Assembly: GCF_022024275.1 (NCBI RefSeq)
Contig: NZ_CP091804.1
Span: 1,054,001-1,118,000, forward strand
Length of the DNA: 64,000 bases
Direction of reading: 5' to 3'
From: Sphingopyxis sp. BSN-002
GTDB lineage: Bacteria > Pseudomonadota > Alphaproteobacteria > Sphingomonadales > Sphingomonadaceae
Below, one piece after another: positions 8,463-17,231 of this stretch (its first letter is position 1; each line of letters opens with the position of its first letter). The notes beneath the pieces are model-generated. The model had not been told where the DNA came from. It saw only the letters and a list, made by a program, of their open reading frames with translations, and made no database searches. The position numbers were made by a program, and so were the translations under genes.

Positions 8463-9399
8463 CGGCTCCCTGTCCTTTCGCGGTGGGCGCCACAGGCGTC
8501 TTCTCTCCGCCGCCCAGCGAATAGACATAGGTCGCGAGCATCTTGATGGTGACCGGGTCGAGGCGCTCGCCCCAGCGTGGCATCACGCCGTTGCGCGGCT
8601 GGTTGATCGTGGCAGTGAGGCTGTCACGGTCGCCGCCGTACAGCCAGATCGCATCGGTGAGCTTCGGTGCGCCCACCTGCCGCCCGCCCTCGCCGCCCGC
8701 GCCGTGGCATACCGCGCAATTGGTCTCGAAGACAGTTGCGCCACGCGCGGACGAGGGACTCGGCTTTTCCTGCCGGCTGATCACGCGCACAAAACTCACG
8801 GCATCTGCAATTTGCGCGGGTTCGAGAATGCCGTCGCGCCCGAATGCGGGCATCTGGCTGGTGCGCGTGCCCGGGTGATCGGGGTTCCGGATGCCGTTCG
8901 TGATCGTGTAATGGATCGAGCCGAGATCTCCGCCCCAGAGCCAGTCGTCGTCGGTGAGGCTCGGATAGAGCTTCTTGAGCCCCGCCCCGCCCGCGCCGTG
9001 GCACTGAACGCAATGGACGCGAAACGCTGCGCCGCCGCCCTGCACCGCAGCCTGCATCAGCGCGGGCTTGGCTGGCAGATCGACGATATCGGTCGCAGCG
9101 ATCGCGTCGACCGTCGGCGCGCGGCGCTTCGCGTCGGCGGCGAGCTCCTGTTCGAGCTGGCCGCGGCTCGACCAGCCGAGTGCGCCCTTGGTGGCGCCAT
9201 CGATCATCGGCCAGGCCGGATAGAGTATGACATAGCCCAGTGCCCAGACGATGGTCAGGTAGAAGGTCCACAGCCACCAGCGCGGCAGGGGCGTGTTAAG
9301 CTCCTCGATGCCATCCCATTCATGGCCGACCGTGCTCGTGCCGGTCGCCTCGTCGATGCGGTTTCCGCCGGTGGGTGTCTGGTTGTCCAAGTCAGCCAT
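8449..9399 (-). CDS. ccoP: cbb3 cytochrome oxidase subunit III (dihaem cytochrome c)
   Basis: CcoP of 316 residues: an N-terminal cytoplasmic stretch with the conserved HEWDGIEELNTPLPRWW, one or two membrane helices, and a periplasmic part with two c-type haem sites, CVQCH and CAVCH. It passes electrons to CcoO/CcoN. Its ATG lies inside the end of ccoQ, and its end overlaps ccoG. Confidence 0.97.
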   Translation of the reverse strand: MADLDNQTPTGGNRIDEATGTSTVGHEWDGIEELNTPLPRWWLWTFYLTIVWALGYVILYPAWPMIDGATKGALGWSSRGQLEQELAADAKRRAPTVDAIAATDIVDLPAKPALMQAAVQGGGAAFRVHCVQCHGAGGAGLKKLYPSLTDDDWLWGGDLGSIHYTITNGIRNPDHPGTRTSQMPAFGRDGILEPAQIADAVSFVRVISRQEKPSPSSARGATVFETNCAVCHGAGGEGGRQVGAPKLTDAIWLYGGDRDSLTATINQPRNGVMPRWGERLDPVTIKMLATYVYSLGGGEKTPVAPTAKGQGADGQP

Positions 9400-9550
9400 G
9401 TTCGTCGTCCTTGAAGATCATACGTGCGGCGGCGTCGTTGCGCGGGCGCGCGGCCTTGCGGAACGGCCAGGCGACGAGGCCGAGGAAGAGGATGGCCATG
9501 GCGAGGAGCCCCCAGCTGTCGGCGAAATGGCGGAGCGCGTCGTAGCTCAT
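9392..9550 (-). CDS. ccoQ: cbb3 cytochrome oxidase small subunit CcoQ
   Basis: A 52-residue protein starting [18 protein letters not shown], with one membrane helix ([16 protein letters not shown]) and a basic cytoplasmic tail. This is the FixQ/CcoQ pattern. The start ATG overlaps the TGA of ccoO (ATGA), and the end overlaps the start of ccoP by eight bases, so translation is coupled throughout. Confidence 0.93.
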   Translation of the reverse strand: MSYDALRHFADSWGLLAMAILFLGLVAWPFRKAARPRNDAAARMIFKDDEHG

Positions 9551-10329
9551 GGCGCTTTCGCTCCGGCCGGTGCGGTTTCGGCTTCGTGCGGACGTTCCTG
9601 CGGCCCCGCCTTGTCGACGTCGACGAGAGTGCCGAGCATTTGGAGATAGGCGACGAGCGCATCCATTTCGGTGATGCGGTCGGGATCGCCGTCGAAGTCG
9701 CGAACCTGCACCTTGGGATAGCGCTTGGCGAGATCGCCTGCCCCTGCCTCAGGATTGGCCTGCGCAGCGATATCGTCGTTCGCCTTGGCGATATCCGCCT
9801 TCGAATAAGGCACGCCGACGCGGTAAAGCGCGGTGAGATCATTGCGCATGTCGCCGGTTTCGAGATCGCGATCGGCAAGGAAAGCGTAGGGCGGCATGAT
9901 CGATTCGGGCACGACGCTCCTGGGATCGATCAGATGCGCGCGATGCCATTCGTCCGAATAGCGGCCGCCGACGCGCGCAAGGTCGGGTCCGGTGCGCTTC
10001 GATCCCCATTGGAAGGGATGATCGTACATGCTCTCGGCCGCGAGGCTGTAATGACCGTAGCGTTCGACCTCGTCGCGGAAGGGACGGATCATCTGGCTGT
10101 GGCAGGTGTAACAGCCCTCGCGCATGTAGATGTTGCGCCCGGCAAGCTCGAGCGGAGTGTAGGGCCGCATCCCGTCGACCTTCTCGATCGTATTGTCGAT
10201 CCAGAACAGGGGCGCGATCTCGACGATGCCCCCGATCGTGACCGCAACGAGCGCGAACAGGCCGAGCAGGCTGACGTTACGCTCGAGAGTCTTGTGGCTG
10301 AAGCCCTTTGCGGCCTTCTCTTTTGCCAT
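9547..10329 (-). CDS. ccoO: cbb3 cytochrome oxidase subunit II (monohaem cytochrome c)
   Basis: CcoO of 260 residues. One N-terminal membrane helix is followed by [21 protein letters not shown], which contains the single c-haem motif CYTCH and the conserved surroundings of this subunit; MPPYAFL later supplies a likely haem methionine. I chose the ATG at 10329 ([18 protein letters not shown]), which follows ccoN by 11 bases. The frame is open upstream, but that part overlaps ccoN. Confidence 0.97.
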   Translation of the reverse strand: MAKEKAAKGFSHKTLERNVSLLGLFALVAVTIGGIVEIAPLFWIDNTIEKVDGMRPYTPLELAGRNIYMREGCYTCHSQMIRPFRDEVERYGHYSLAAESMYDHPFQWGSKRTGPDLARVGGRYSDEWHRAHLIDPRSVVPESIMPPYAFLADRDLETGDMRNDLTALYRVGVPYSKADIAKANDDIAAQANPEAGAGDLAKRYPKVQVRDFDGDPDRITEMDALVAYLQMLGTLVDVDKAGPQERPHEAETAPAGAKAP

Positions 10330-10340
10330 GAGTGGGCTCC

Positions 10341-11999
10341 TTATTCGGCGGGCGCGATGGCGAGCGGGCGATCCGCCGCCGCATTGTGGGGAGTTTCGGT
10401 CATCGGCTTCTCGGCGCGGACCTTGCCCGCGAGCGTCGCCCAGACGTTGACGATCATGATGAGGAAGCCGGCGAGATACATCGCCCCGCCCGCCGCGCGG
10501 ATCAGATACATCGGATGCATGGCTGCGACGCTTTCGGCGAAGCTGTAAACGAGGTAGCCGTCGGCGCCATATTCGCGCCACATCAGGCCCTGCATGATGC
10601 CCGCGACCCACATCGACGCGGCGTAGAAAACGATCCCGACGGTTGCGAGCCAGAAGTGCCAGTTGACCATGCGCAGGCTGTAGAGGCGCGGACGGCCCCA
10701 GAGGCGCGGCACCAGATAATAGACGCAGGCGAAGGTGATCATGCCGTTCCAGCCGAGCGCGCCCGAATGGACATGACCGATCGTCCAGTCGGTATAATGC
10801 GACATCGAGTTGACCCATTTGATCGACATCATCGGGCCTTCGAAGGTGCTCATGCCGTAGAAGGCGAGCGCCATCACCATCATGCGGATGATCGGGTCGG
10901 TGCGGATCTTGTCCCACGCGCCGTTCAGCGTCATCAGGCCGTTGATCATGCCACCCCAGCTCGGCATCCAGAGCATGATCGAGAAGACCATGCCGAGCGT
11001 TTGCGCCCAGTCGGGCAGCGCGGTGTAATGAAGATGGTGCGGTCCCGCCCAGATGTAGAGGAAGATCAGCGACCAGAAGTGGATGATCGACAGGCGGTAG
11101 GAATAAACCGGCCGCTCGGCCTGCTTCGGCACGAAATAATACATCATCGCGAGGAAGCCCGCGGTCAGGAAGAAGCCGACCGCGTTATGCCCGTACCACC
11201 ACTGCGTCAGCGCATCCTGGACGCCCGCGAAGGCGGCATAGCTCTTCGATCCGAAGATGCTCGCAGGCATCGACAGATTGTTGACGAGGTGCAGCATCGC
11301 GATGGTGATGATGAAACTGAGGTAGAACCAGTTCGCGACATAGATATGCGGCTCGCGGCGCTTCACGATCGTGCCGAGGAAGACGACGAGATAGGCGACC
11401 CAGACAATCGTCAGCCAGAGATCGACATACCATTCGGGTTCGGCATATTCCTTCGCCTCGGTGACCCCCATCAGGTAGCCGGTCGCGGCGAGCACGATGA
11501 AGAGCTGGTATCCCCAGAAGACGAAACGCGCGAGCGTCGGGAAAGCGAGCCGAGCGCGGCAGGTGCGCTGAACGACATAATAGCTGGTCGCGATCAGCGC
11601 GTTGCCGCCAAAGGCGAAGATCACCGCCGAGGTATGCAGCGGGCGCAGGCGCCCGAATGTCGTATATTCAAACCCTAGATTGAGCGCCGGAAACGCGAGC
11701 TGCAGCGCGATGAACAGCCCCGCCGCCATCCCCGCGATGCCCCAGAACAAGGTCGCGATGACGCCCCAGCGGATCGGGTCGTCGTCATAGACGCCCTCGT
11801 CCGCGGGCATTTTGAGCAAGCCGCGCGCGATCGCCTCATAATTGGCGCGCGACACGGTCGCCCAGAGCATCAGCAGGCAGGCGAACGCGACGATGATCAT
11901 GTGAACGGCAAAGGGCGCATCGACCGCCACCGCAGCCATCACCAGCGCAAGGAACGCCAGCCCGAGCCAGCCTCCCGCCTTTGCTACCAGAGTATCCAT
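10341..11999 (-). CDS. ccoN: cbb3-type cytochrome c oxidase subunit I
   Basis: Catalytic haem-copper subunit of the high-affinity oxidase, 552 residues with about 12-14 membrane helices. Histidine ligands are visible in [15 protein letters not shown] (low-spin haem), [10 protein letters not shown] and AGPHHLHYT (CuB), and [13 protein letters not shown] (haems). I chose the ATG at 11999 ([10 protein letters not shown]); the reading frame extends to 12092 but that stretch runs through the FNR box. First gene of ccoNOQPGHIS, 80 bp from the box at 12079-12092 that it shares with the divergent porin gene. Confidence 0.98.
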   Translation of the reverse strand: MDTLVAKAGGWLGLAFLALVMAAVAVDAPFAVHMIIVAFACLLMLWATVSRANYEAIARGLLKMPADEGVYDDDPIRWGVIATLFWGIAGMAAGLFIALQLAFPALNLGFEYTTFGRLRPLHTSAVIFAFGGNALIATSYYVVQRTCRARLAFPTLARFVFWGYQLFIVLAATGYLMGVTEAKEYAEPEWYVDLWLTIVWVAYLVVFLGTIVKRREPHIYVANWFYLSFIITIAMLHLVNNLSMPASIFGSKSYAAFAGVQDALTQWWYGHNAVGFFLTAGFLAMMYYFVPKQAERPVYSYRLSIIHFWSLIFLYIWAGPHHLHYTALPDWAQTLGMVFSIMLWMPSWGGMINGLMTLNGAWDKIRTDPIIRMMVMALAFYGMSTFEGPMMSIKWVNSMSHYTDWTIGHVHSGALGWNGMITFACVYYLVPRLWGRPRLYSLRMVNWHFWLATVGIVFYAASMWVAGIMQGLMWREYGADGYLVYSFAESVAAMHPMYLIRAAGGAMYLAGFLIMIVNVWATLAGKVRAEKPMTETPHNAAADRPLAIAPAE

Positions 12000-12078
12000 A
12001 ACGCTTGCCCCTGCCGTCGCGCGGCTTCGATGCCGCAAGGTTCGGGACCGCTCTTGGGCGCGCGGGCGGGCAAAAACA

Positions 12079-12092
12079 TTGACCAGGATCAA
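12079..12092. promoter_or_regulatory. FNR box shared by ccoN and the ompW-like gene
   Basis: TTGACCAGGATCAA lies between the divergent ccoN (ATG 11999) and ompW-like gene (ATG 12170). It is a near-perfect FNR/FixK-type dyad. The two start codons are about equally far from it, so it may serve either or both. Confidence 0.75.
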
Positions 12093-12169
12093 CGAATAAA
12101 TTGCGCGGCATCAATGCCGGGCGGAGCTGCGCGGTGCAGGGAGCGCCGGTCAACGCAAGGAGCACCGAC

Positions 12170-12841
12170 ATGAAAAGAAGCCATCTCCCCATCGTCGCAA
12201 TGGCGGCCGCCTTGGCAATTCCCGGCCAGGCATATGCCAAGACCGGCGACGTCCAGTTCAAGATTTTTGCGACCTATGTGGCGCCCGACGGCAAGATCAG
12301 CGACGTGAAGCTCGATGCGATCGGCTTGCCGGCAAACACGCAGGCAAAGGCCGACGACAATATCACGCCGACGGTGGCGATCGAATATTTCGTCGCCGAC
12401 GCCATCTCGATCGAGACCATCGCCGGCGTGACCCAGCATGACGTCAACGGACGCGGCGGCCTCAACGGCGCGACGCTGGTGTCCGATGCGAAGATCGTGC
12501 CTGCGACACTCACCCTCAAATATCATTTCGGCAAGGATGGCGGCATCCAGCCCTATGTCGGCGCGGGTCCGAGCTATTTCATCTTTATCGACGAGAAGCC
12601 CGGCGCCACCACGCGCGCGCTCGGCGCAACGCGCCAGAAGATGGGCGACAAGCTCGGGGTCGCGCTGCAGGCGGGCATCGACATTCCGGTGAACGACAAG
12701 GGACTCGCCTTCTCGCTCGACGCAAAGCGCTATTTCCTGCGTCCGACAGCGACCTGGTTTGCCGGAGCCACGCCTGTACTCAAAACGCGCCACACGCTCG
12801 ACCCATGGGTACTCAGCGCCGGCGTCGCCTTCCGCTTCTGA
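12170..12841 (+). CDS. OmpW family outer-membrane protein
   Basis: A 223-residue outer-membrane beta-barrel protein of the OmpW type. It has a signal peptide ending at QAYA, then alternating hydrophobic strands, the segment PTVAIEYFVADAISIETIAGVTQHDV, TLKYHFGKDGGIQPYVGAGPSY (typical of OmpW) and a C-terminal aromatic GVAFRF. The ATG at 12170 has AAGGAG eight bases upstream. OmpW proteins form narrow channels for hydrophobic molecules and are often induced by anaerobiosis, which fits the shared FNR box. Confidence 0.88.
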   Translation: MKRSHLPIVAMAAALAIPGQAYAKTGDVQFKIFATYVAPDGKISDVKLDAIGLPANTQAKADDNITPTVAIEYFVADAISIETIAGVTQHDVNGRGGLNGATLVSDAKIVPATLTLKYHFGKDGGIQPYVGAGPSYFIFIDEKPGATTRALGATRQKMGDKLGVALQAGIDIPVNDKGLAFSLDAKRYFLRPTATWFAGATPVLKTRHTLDPWVLSAGVAFRF

Positions 12842-12865
12842 TCATGCGGAGGCTCGGGGAGATGC

Positions 12866-13555
12866 TCATCCCGCCATCTCCCTGAGCGCTGCGGCATCGT
12901 TGATGCGGATTTCGCGCCGCGAAGGCAGATCGATAAGCCCGTCGGAGCGCATCCCGGTCAGTTGTCGGCTCGTCGTCTCGATCGTGAGGCCGAGAATATC
13001 GGCTATCTGCTGACGACCAAATGGCAGCTCGAACACGCCTTGTTTCCCGGGTCGGCAGCCATGGTCAGACAGCCGCGCGGACATTTCGAGGAGGAAGGAT
13101 GCAACCTTCTCGGATGCCGACTTGCGCCCGAGAAGCAGCATCCAGCCCCGCGCGCGATCGAGTTCATCGAGCGTCCGGCGGAGCAGTTTCTGCTGAAGGT
13201 CCGGATGGCCCGAAGCAAAATCGTCGAAACTGTCGCGGTTGAAGATGCAAAGCTCGGAATCGCTCATCGCGCTGACGCTATAGGGACTTTCGACGCCAAA
13301 TGGCCGACCGATAAAGTCGGACGGGAAGACGACGCCGACGATCTGCTCGCGCCCGTCGGCGGTCGCGGTCACAAGCTTCAGCACCCCTTCCAGGACATTG
13401 GCTACGACGGGGGCATCGTCGCCCTCCCAGAGAAGCGTATGGCCGCTCGAGACGCGCTGGCGTCGGCCCATTTTGCCCAGCAGCAGCAATTCCTCGCGAC
13501 CGAGGCTTGCGCAGATCGCGCGGTTGCGAACGATGCAGGACAGGCAGTCATTCAT
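12866..13555 (-). CDS. Crp/Fnr family regulator with Fe-S cysteines (FNR paralogue 1)
   Basis: Cytoplasmic oxygen-responsive regulator of 229 residues. N-terminal cysteines C4, C7 and C15 plus C103 in the effector domain match the four cluster ligands of FNR. A cNMP-type barrel is followed by a helix-turn-helix whose recognition helix reads ETTSR (about 193-197), with the E, S and R that contact TTGAT half-sites in FNR. It lies 43 bp downstream of usp1 on the same strand, probably one operon under the box at 14461. It is the best candidate to act on the perfect boxes in this window. Confidence 0.92.
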   Translation of the reverse strand: MNDCLSCIVRNRAICASLGREELLLLGKMGRRQRVSSGHTLLWEGDDAPVVANVLEGVLKLVTATADGREQIVGVVFPSDFIGRPFGVESPYSVSAMSDSELCIFNRDSFDDFASGHPDLQQKLLRRTLDELDRARGWMLLLGRKSASEKVASFLLEMSARLSDHGCRPGKQGVFELPFGRQQIADILGLTIETTSRQLTGMRSDGLIDLPSRREIRINDAAALREMAG

Positions 13556-13598
13556 GGTGCGCTGACGGTCCGGGCGGCTTCACAGACCTGCACGTCGA

Positions 13599-14408
13599 TC
13601 AATGTGCAAGCAGCAGCGGCGCGGGGGCGGCCTCGAGCAGATAACGGGTGACGCCGCCGAACAACGTCTCGCGAAGCCGCGGCTTCCCGTACGCCCCCAT
13701 GACGATGAGCCCCGGCGCCATGTCTTCCGCGATAGTCTCTAGGATTTCTTCGGGTGTCTGTTGTCCGCGCTCGACGCGGCGGAGTTCCCCATGCACGCCG
13801 TGGCGCGACAAATAGCAAAGCGCGTCCTCGGCGCCCACGCGCCCCTCGTCGGGGCCGACCTGCACCATCACGACACTGCGCGCGTCGCCCATGAGCGGAA
13901 CCGCGGCGCGCAGTGCGTGCGCTGCCTGCGGGCTGCCGTTCCAGGCTATCATGACCGGTGCATCGAGATCGATCGGCTTGCCCTCGGCGGGCAGGGCAAG
14001 CACGGGAGCCGGCACGGTCATCGCAAGATCGCCGACGATCGCGCCTTGCGCGAGGCCGCGCCGGTCTCGGGCACCTAGCGAGACAATGACCAGGTCCGAG
14101 AGGGTCGCGGCGAGCGCAAGGCATCCGAGCACCTCGCCGTCCGCCACGGCGATATCCCAAGGCACATCTTCGCGGGCGAGCTGCGCGCCGAGCGACGTCT
14201 CGAGCTCGGCGTCAGCAAGCTGTGCCTTGGCGAGCTGCTCGCGCGCCAGGTACAGGCCGCCGAACGGATCTGCGGCGATGAACTGCTGATAGGGCGAGGC
14301 GATCAGGAAACTCAGGTGCGAGCGGAAGCGCCGGCCGATTTTCAGCGCGCTCTCGGTACGGGCTGCCATGGCAGGGCTCGCGTCGGCGTGAATCAATATG
14401 TTCCGCAT
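13599..14408 (-). CDS. Universal stress protein, tandem Usp domains (copy 1)
   Basis: A 269-residue cytoplasmic protein with two Usp folds. The second ends with GAYGKPRLRETLFGGVTRYLLEAAP, the C-terminal Usp signature with a nucleotide-binding glycine-rich loop; the first is more divergent. I chose the ATG at 14408 with GGAGG nine bases upstream; the frame stays open through the FNR box at 14461 but has no start signal there. A paralogue lies at 17232. Double-domain Usps in hypoxia regulons are common; the biochemical role is unclear. Confidence 0.92.
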   Translation of the reverse strand: MRNILIHADASPAMAARTESALKIGRRFRSHLSFLIASPYQQFIAADPFGGLYLAREQLAKAQLADAELETSLGAQLAREDVPWDIAVADGEVLGCLALAATLSDLVIVSLGARDRRGLAQGAIVGDLAMTVPAPVLALPAEGKPIDLDAPVMIAWNGSPQAAHALRAAVPLMGDARSVVMVQVGPDEGRVGAEDALCYLSRHGVHGELRRVERGQQTPEEILETIAEDMAPGLIVMGAYGKPRLRETLFGGVTRYLLEAAPAPLLLAH

Positions 14409-14460
14409 GAGATGTCTCCTCCAAGGTGAGCAAGGGAAGACCCGAAACGAGCGCGATTCA

Positions 14461-14510
14461 TTGACCAGGATCAAAATTCGCGCGCGCCCACGGTCCGTAT
14501 AATTACGAAC
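14461..14510 (+). promoter_or_regulatory. FNR box with perfect -10 element (class II promoter); also upstream of usp1
   Basis: TTGACCAGGATCAA at 14461-14474 is followed on the plus strand by TATAAT at 14498-14503, giving a start near 14510, about 42 bp from the box centre. This is ideal class II geometry for the operon beginning at 14560. The box also lies 53 bp upstream of the minus-strand usp1 start. Confidence 0.78.
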
Positions 14511-14559
14511 TGCGCGCCGCGCGTGCGGCGCTAGCCTGTCGCCAGCAAAGGAGCAGGCG

Positions 14560-14736
14560 ATGCCGAGACATGGCGCGTTTCAGAGCGGAAGTGCGGCCGG
14601 GCGGCGGAACCCGCCCGGTCGCCGGCCGACCGATCCCAAGCCGGTGTTCCGCGAACTGCGCAGGATAGCCGGTACGCTGACCCTGCGCACCGCACCGCTT
14701 CGCCAACCCGAGCCGCCCGAAGGAGAATGCACGTGA
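14560..14736 (+). CDS. Small basic protein, translationally coupled to the GNAT gene
   Basis: A 58-residue reading frame, MPRHGAFQSGSAAGRR to PEPPEGECT, rich in Arg and Pro. AAGGAG sits seven bases before its ATG, and its TGA overlaps the ATG of the next gene as TGATG. It is the first frame after the FNR-driven TATAAT promoter at 14498. I recognise no family. It could be a real small protein or a leader peptide for the GNAT gene; the ribosome-binding site and overlap make chance less likely. Confidence 0.6.
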   Translation: MPRHGAFQSGSAAGRRNPPGRRPTDPKPVFRELRRIAGTLTLRTAPLRQPEPPEGECT

Positions 14737-15290
14737 TGAGCCTTGCAAACGCACCCGACCGGACGTTGAGCGACGCGGGTGAGATACATCTCCTGACGCG
14801 AAACGGCGTCGAGCTGCGCGTCCGGCCCGTAGCCGAAAGCGACACGGACATCGTGAATCGGTTTTTCGATAGCCTGACGCCGGACGATATGATGTTCCGC
14901 TTTCTCAGCGGGCAGTCGCATTTGTCCAACGCGCAACTCACCGCGATGATCGAAGTCGATCATCGTCACCGCGAACATCTTCTGGCTTTTGATGCCGATA
15001 CAGGATTGCTCGCGGCCAGCCTTCTGATTGCGGCCGATGAGGCCTTCGTCAGCGCCGAGGTCGCGATCGCGGTCGCCCCGGACTACAAGACGCGCGGCGT
15101 TGGATGGACGCTGCTCAGCCATGCCGTCGATCTCGGTCGCAGCCGCGGTCTCAAGACACTACGCTCGATCGAGAGCCGGGCCAATCGCGGCGCGATGGAG
15201 GTCGAGCGAACGCTCGGCTTCCATGCGAGCGATTATGACGGCGACGCCACGCTCGCGCTTCTCGAACTCGATCTGGCCACGCCGGCCTGA
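14736..15290 (+). CDS. GNAT family N-acetyltransferase
   Basis: A 184-residue acetyltransferase. It begins with a GNAT-type opening (LLTRNGVELRVRPVAESD) and contains VAIAVAPDYKTRGVGWTLLSHAVDLGRSRG, the acetyl-CoA-binding loop (R/Q-x-x-G-x-G/A variant) followed by its helix. The ATG at 14736 overlaps the stop of the small upstream gene; an ATG at 14727 has too little spacing from GGAG. It is similar in style to acetyltransferase domains of protein-lysine acetylases (Pat-like), but the substrate is unknown. Next to an ADH and Usps, it fits an FNR-controlled metabolic stress group. Confidence 0.85.
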   Translation: MSLANAPDRTLSDAGEIHLLTRNGVELRVRPVAESDTDIVNRFFDSLTPDDMMFRFLSGQSHLSNAQLTAMIEVDHRHREHLLAFDADTGLLAASLLIAADEAFVSAEVAIAVAPDYKTRGVGWTLLSHAVDLGRSRGLKTLRSIESRANRGAMEVERTLGFHASDYDGDATLALLELDLATPA

Positions 15291-15331
15291 GGGGCCGGAT
15301 CTGCAGGGAGCGGGCGAGGAGAAGCGCGGTC

Positions 15332-16330
15332 GTGTCCGAAACCTATTATGCCATGCAGATGGAGACTCCGGGAGCGCCCCTTCGCTACATCGAGCGGCCG
15401 CGCCCGGAACCAAGACCTGGCGAGATCGGGATCGCCATAACGGCGTGCGGCGTGTGCCGGACAGATCTTCACATTGTCGACGGCGAACTGAAGTGCCCGC
15501 TTCCGATCGTGCCCGGTCACGAGATCGTCGGCCGCGTGCATGCGCTCGGTCCCGGCGTGACCGGTTTCCGGCGAGGTGATCGCGTCGGGGTGCCATGGCT
15601 TGCGAAGAGTTGCGGTCATTGCCCCTATTGCAAAGAGGGCCGCGAGAATCTCTGCGATACGCCCGCTTTCACCGGCTTCACCCGCGACGGCGGCTTTGCC
15701 TCTTATTGCATCGCCGATGCGGCTTTCGTCTTCGCGCTCCCCGAGGCCTTCGACGATGTCCATGCCGCGCCCTTGCTGTGCGCGGGCCTGATCGGCTACC
15801 GCGCCTATCGCCTCGCGGGGGATGCCCCGCGGCTGGGCCTCTATGGGTTCGGCGCCGCGGCGCATATTCTTGCCCAGCTCGCGTCGGCCGAGGGCCGTGA
15901 GGTTCATGCGTTCACGCGCGAGGGCGACAGCGCTGGTCAAGCCTTCGCGCGCCGCCTGGGTTGCGTCTGGGCGGGCGCGTCGGGCGACGCTCCACCCGGC
16001 GCGCTCGACGCCGCGATCATCTTTGCGCCGTTCGGGGCTTTGGTGCCCGAGGCGCTGCGCCGGGTCCGGAAGGGCGGACGCGTGATCTGCGCCGGCATTC
16101 ATATGAGCGACATCCCAGCCTTTCCCTATGCGGACCTCTGGGAGGAGCGCATGATCGCGTCGGTCGCCAACCTGACCCGCAGGGACGGAGTGGAATTTCT
16201 CGAGGTGGCGGCGCGAACCGGCGTCGAGACGTTCGTCACGCCCTTGCCGCTAAGCGATGCAAACCACGCGCTCGACCGCCTTCGGCGCGGCGAGGTTTCG
16301 GGTGCACTCGTCCTTATCCCCACGAATTGA
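15332..16330 (+). CDS. Zinc-dependent alcohol dehydrogenase
   Basis: Medium-chain NAD(P)-dependent alcohol dehydrogenase, 332 residues. Catalytic zinc ligands are C42, H63-E64 and C150; the structural zinc lobe has C94, C97, C100 and C108. The nucleotide-binding glycine motif is GLYGFGAAAH. It starts with GTG preceded by GAGGAGAAG. It follows the GNAT gene by 41 bp, probably the same FNR-driven operon, so it may reoxidise NADH by reducing aldehydes when oxygen is low. Confidence 0.9.
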   Translation: MSETYYAMQMETPGAPLRYIERPRPEPRPGEIGIAITACGVCRTDLHIVDGELKCPLPIVPGHEIVGRVHALGPGVTGFRRGDRVGVPWLAKSCGHCPYCKEGRENLCDTPAFTGFTRDGGFASYCIADAAFVFALPEAFDDVHAAPLLCAGLIGYRAYRLAGDAPRLGLYGFGAAAHILAQLASAEGREVHAFTREGDSAGQAFARRLGCVWAGASGDAPPGALDAAIIFAPFGALVPEALRRVRKGGRVICAGIHMSDIPAFPYADLWEERMIASVANLTRRDGVEFLEVAARTGVETFVTPLPLSDANHALDRLRRGEVSGALVLIPTN

Positions 16331-16431
16331 TGCGCCTTGAGCTTCGGCGATACGGGCTATTCCTAATGGCGGCGTGGCGCGCTCCGCGCGAAAAGATCGC
16401 TGGCGGCAACGCTTCGACAAGGAGAACCGGG

Positions 16432-16632
16432 ATGAACGGGAGCGATGAACATAGGCGCCGCGCGGGGCGGCCAAGCGAATGCCCCGATTGCGAGCCACCG
16501 GCCCGGCCCGCGAAGACCTATCCCGAGACGCCCGCGCCGAGCCCGGACAATCAGCCGCTGCGCACCCCGTCCGAGACGCCGGTCATGCCCGACAGCCATC
16601 CTGAAGCCGTTCCAGTCGAATATCCCGACTGA
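16432..16632 (+). CDS. Small proline-rich hypothetical protein
   Basis: A 66-residue hydrophilic protein, MNGSDEHRRRAGRPSECPDC at the start, then Pro/Glu/Thr-rich, with one CxxC (CPDC). AAGGAG lies just upstream of the ATG. It is likely disordered. No family recognised. It follows the ADH gene on the same strand by about 100 bp. Confidence 0.55.
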   Translation: MNGSDEHRRRAGRPSECPDCEPPARPAKTYPETPAPSPDNQPLRTPSETPVMPDSHPEAVPVEYPD

Positions 16633-16681
16633 CAGCGGTTCTCGATCAATCAATACGGCCGATCGTACAAAACCCCGCTTG

Positions 16682-17101
16682 TCAGTGACTTGGCGAAGGC
16701 GCTCCATTCCGCGTGAGGCGGGTTACCGCATCGATCAAGGCATGCTCGCGAAGCGGCTTCTCCAGAATGAGAGCGAAGCCAGCGTCGGTCGCGCGAGCGC
16801 CGAGTTCCGTCGACCCATAGGCAGAAATCAGAATGGCGGGCCCCTGCCAGCCGTCGGCGCGAAGCGAAGCGAGCATCGCGATCCCGTCGCCACCCTCCAG
16901 CCGATAGTCGACGATCAAGCAGTCCGGCGCGGTGCGCGCGGCCTCGGCTAGCGCCGGATCGGCCGCGGACCAGGCCTTGGCCGCAAATCCGCGCCCTCGC
17001 AGCAGAAGGAGCAGCGAACGCCTTACCGCCGGATCGTCCTCGACGATAAGGACCGAGGGCGGAGCCCCACCCCACCCTTGTCTCGCGGTCAGCATATCCA
17101 T
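16682..17101 (-). CDS. Single-domain response regulator
   Basis: A CheY-like receiver domain of 139 residues with no output domain. The acidic pocket is E21-D22-D23, the phosphoacceptor is D65 in LIVDYRLEGGDG, and the conserved lysine is K115 in LEKPL. It may relay or drain phosphate from a histidine kinase such as the FixL homologue at 25863. The start may also be the ATG two codons later. There is a gap of about 130 bp to usp2. Confidence 0.9.
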   Translation of the reverse strand: MDMLTARQGWGGAPPSVLIVEDDPAVRRSLLLLLRGRGFAAKAWSAADPALAEAARTAPDCLIVDYRLEGGDGIAMLASLRADGWQGPAILISAYGSTELGARATDAGFALILEKPLREHALIDAVTRLTRNGAPSPSH

Positions 17102-17231
17102 GGCCCCTGTTATCGCTGCAGCGGTTGGGCCGGCGTATCCACGCCGCCGCGTTCAAAGGAAAATATCGAGTTCTTCGGGCTCGCCCGGTCGCAGAGGCAA
17201 GCCCGAAGCCCGTAAACAGACGACGATCGCA

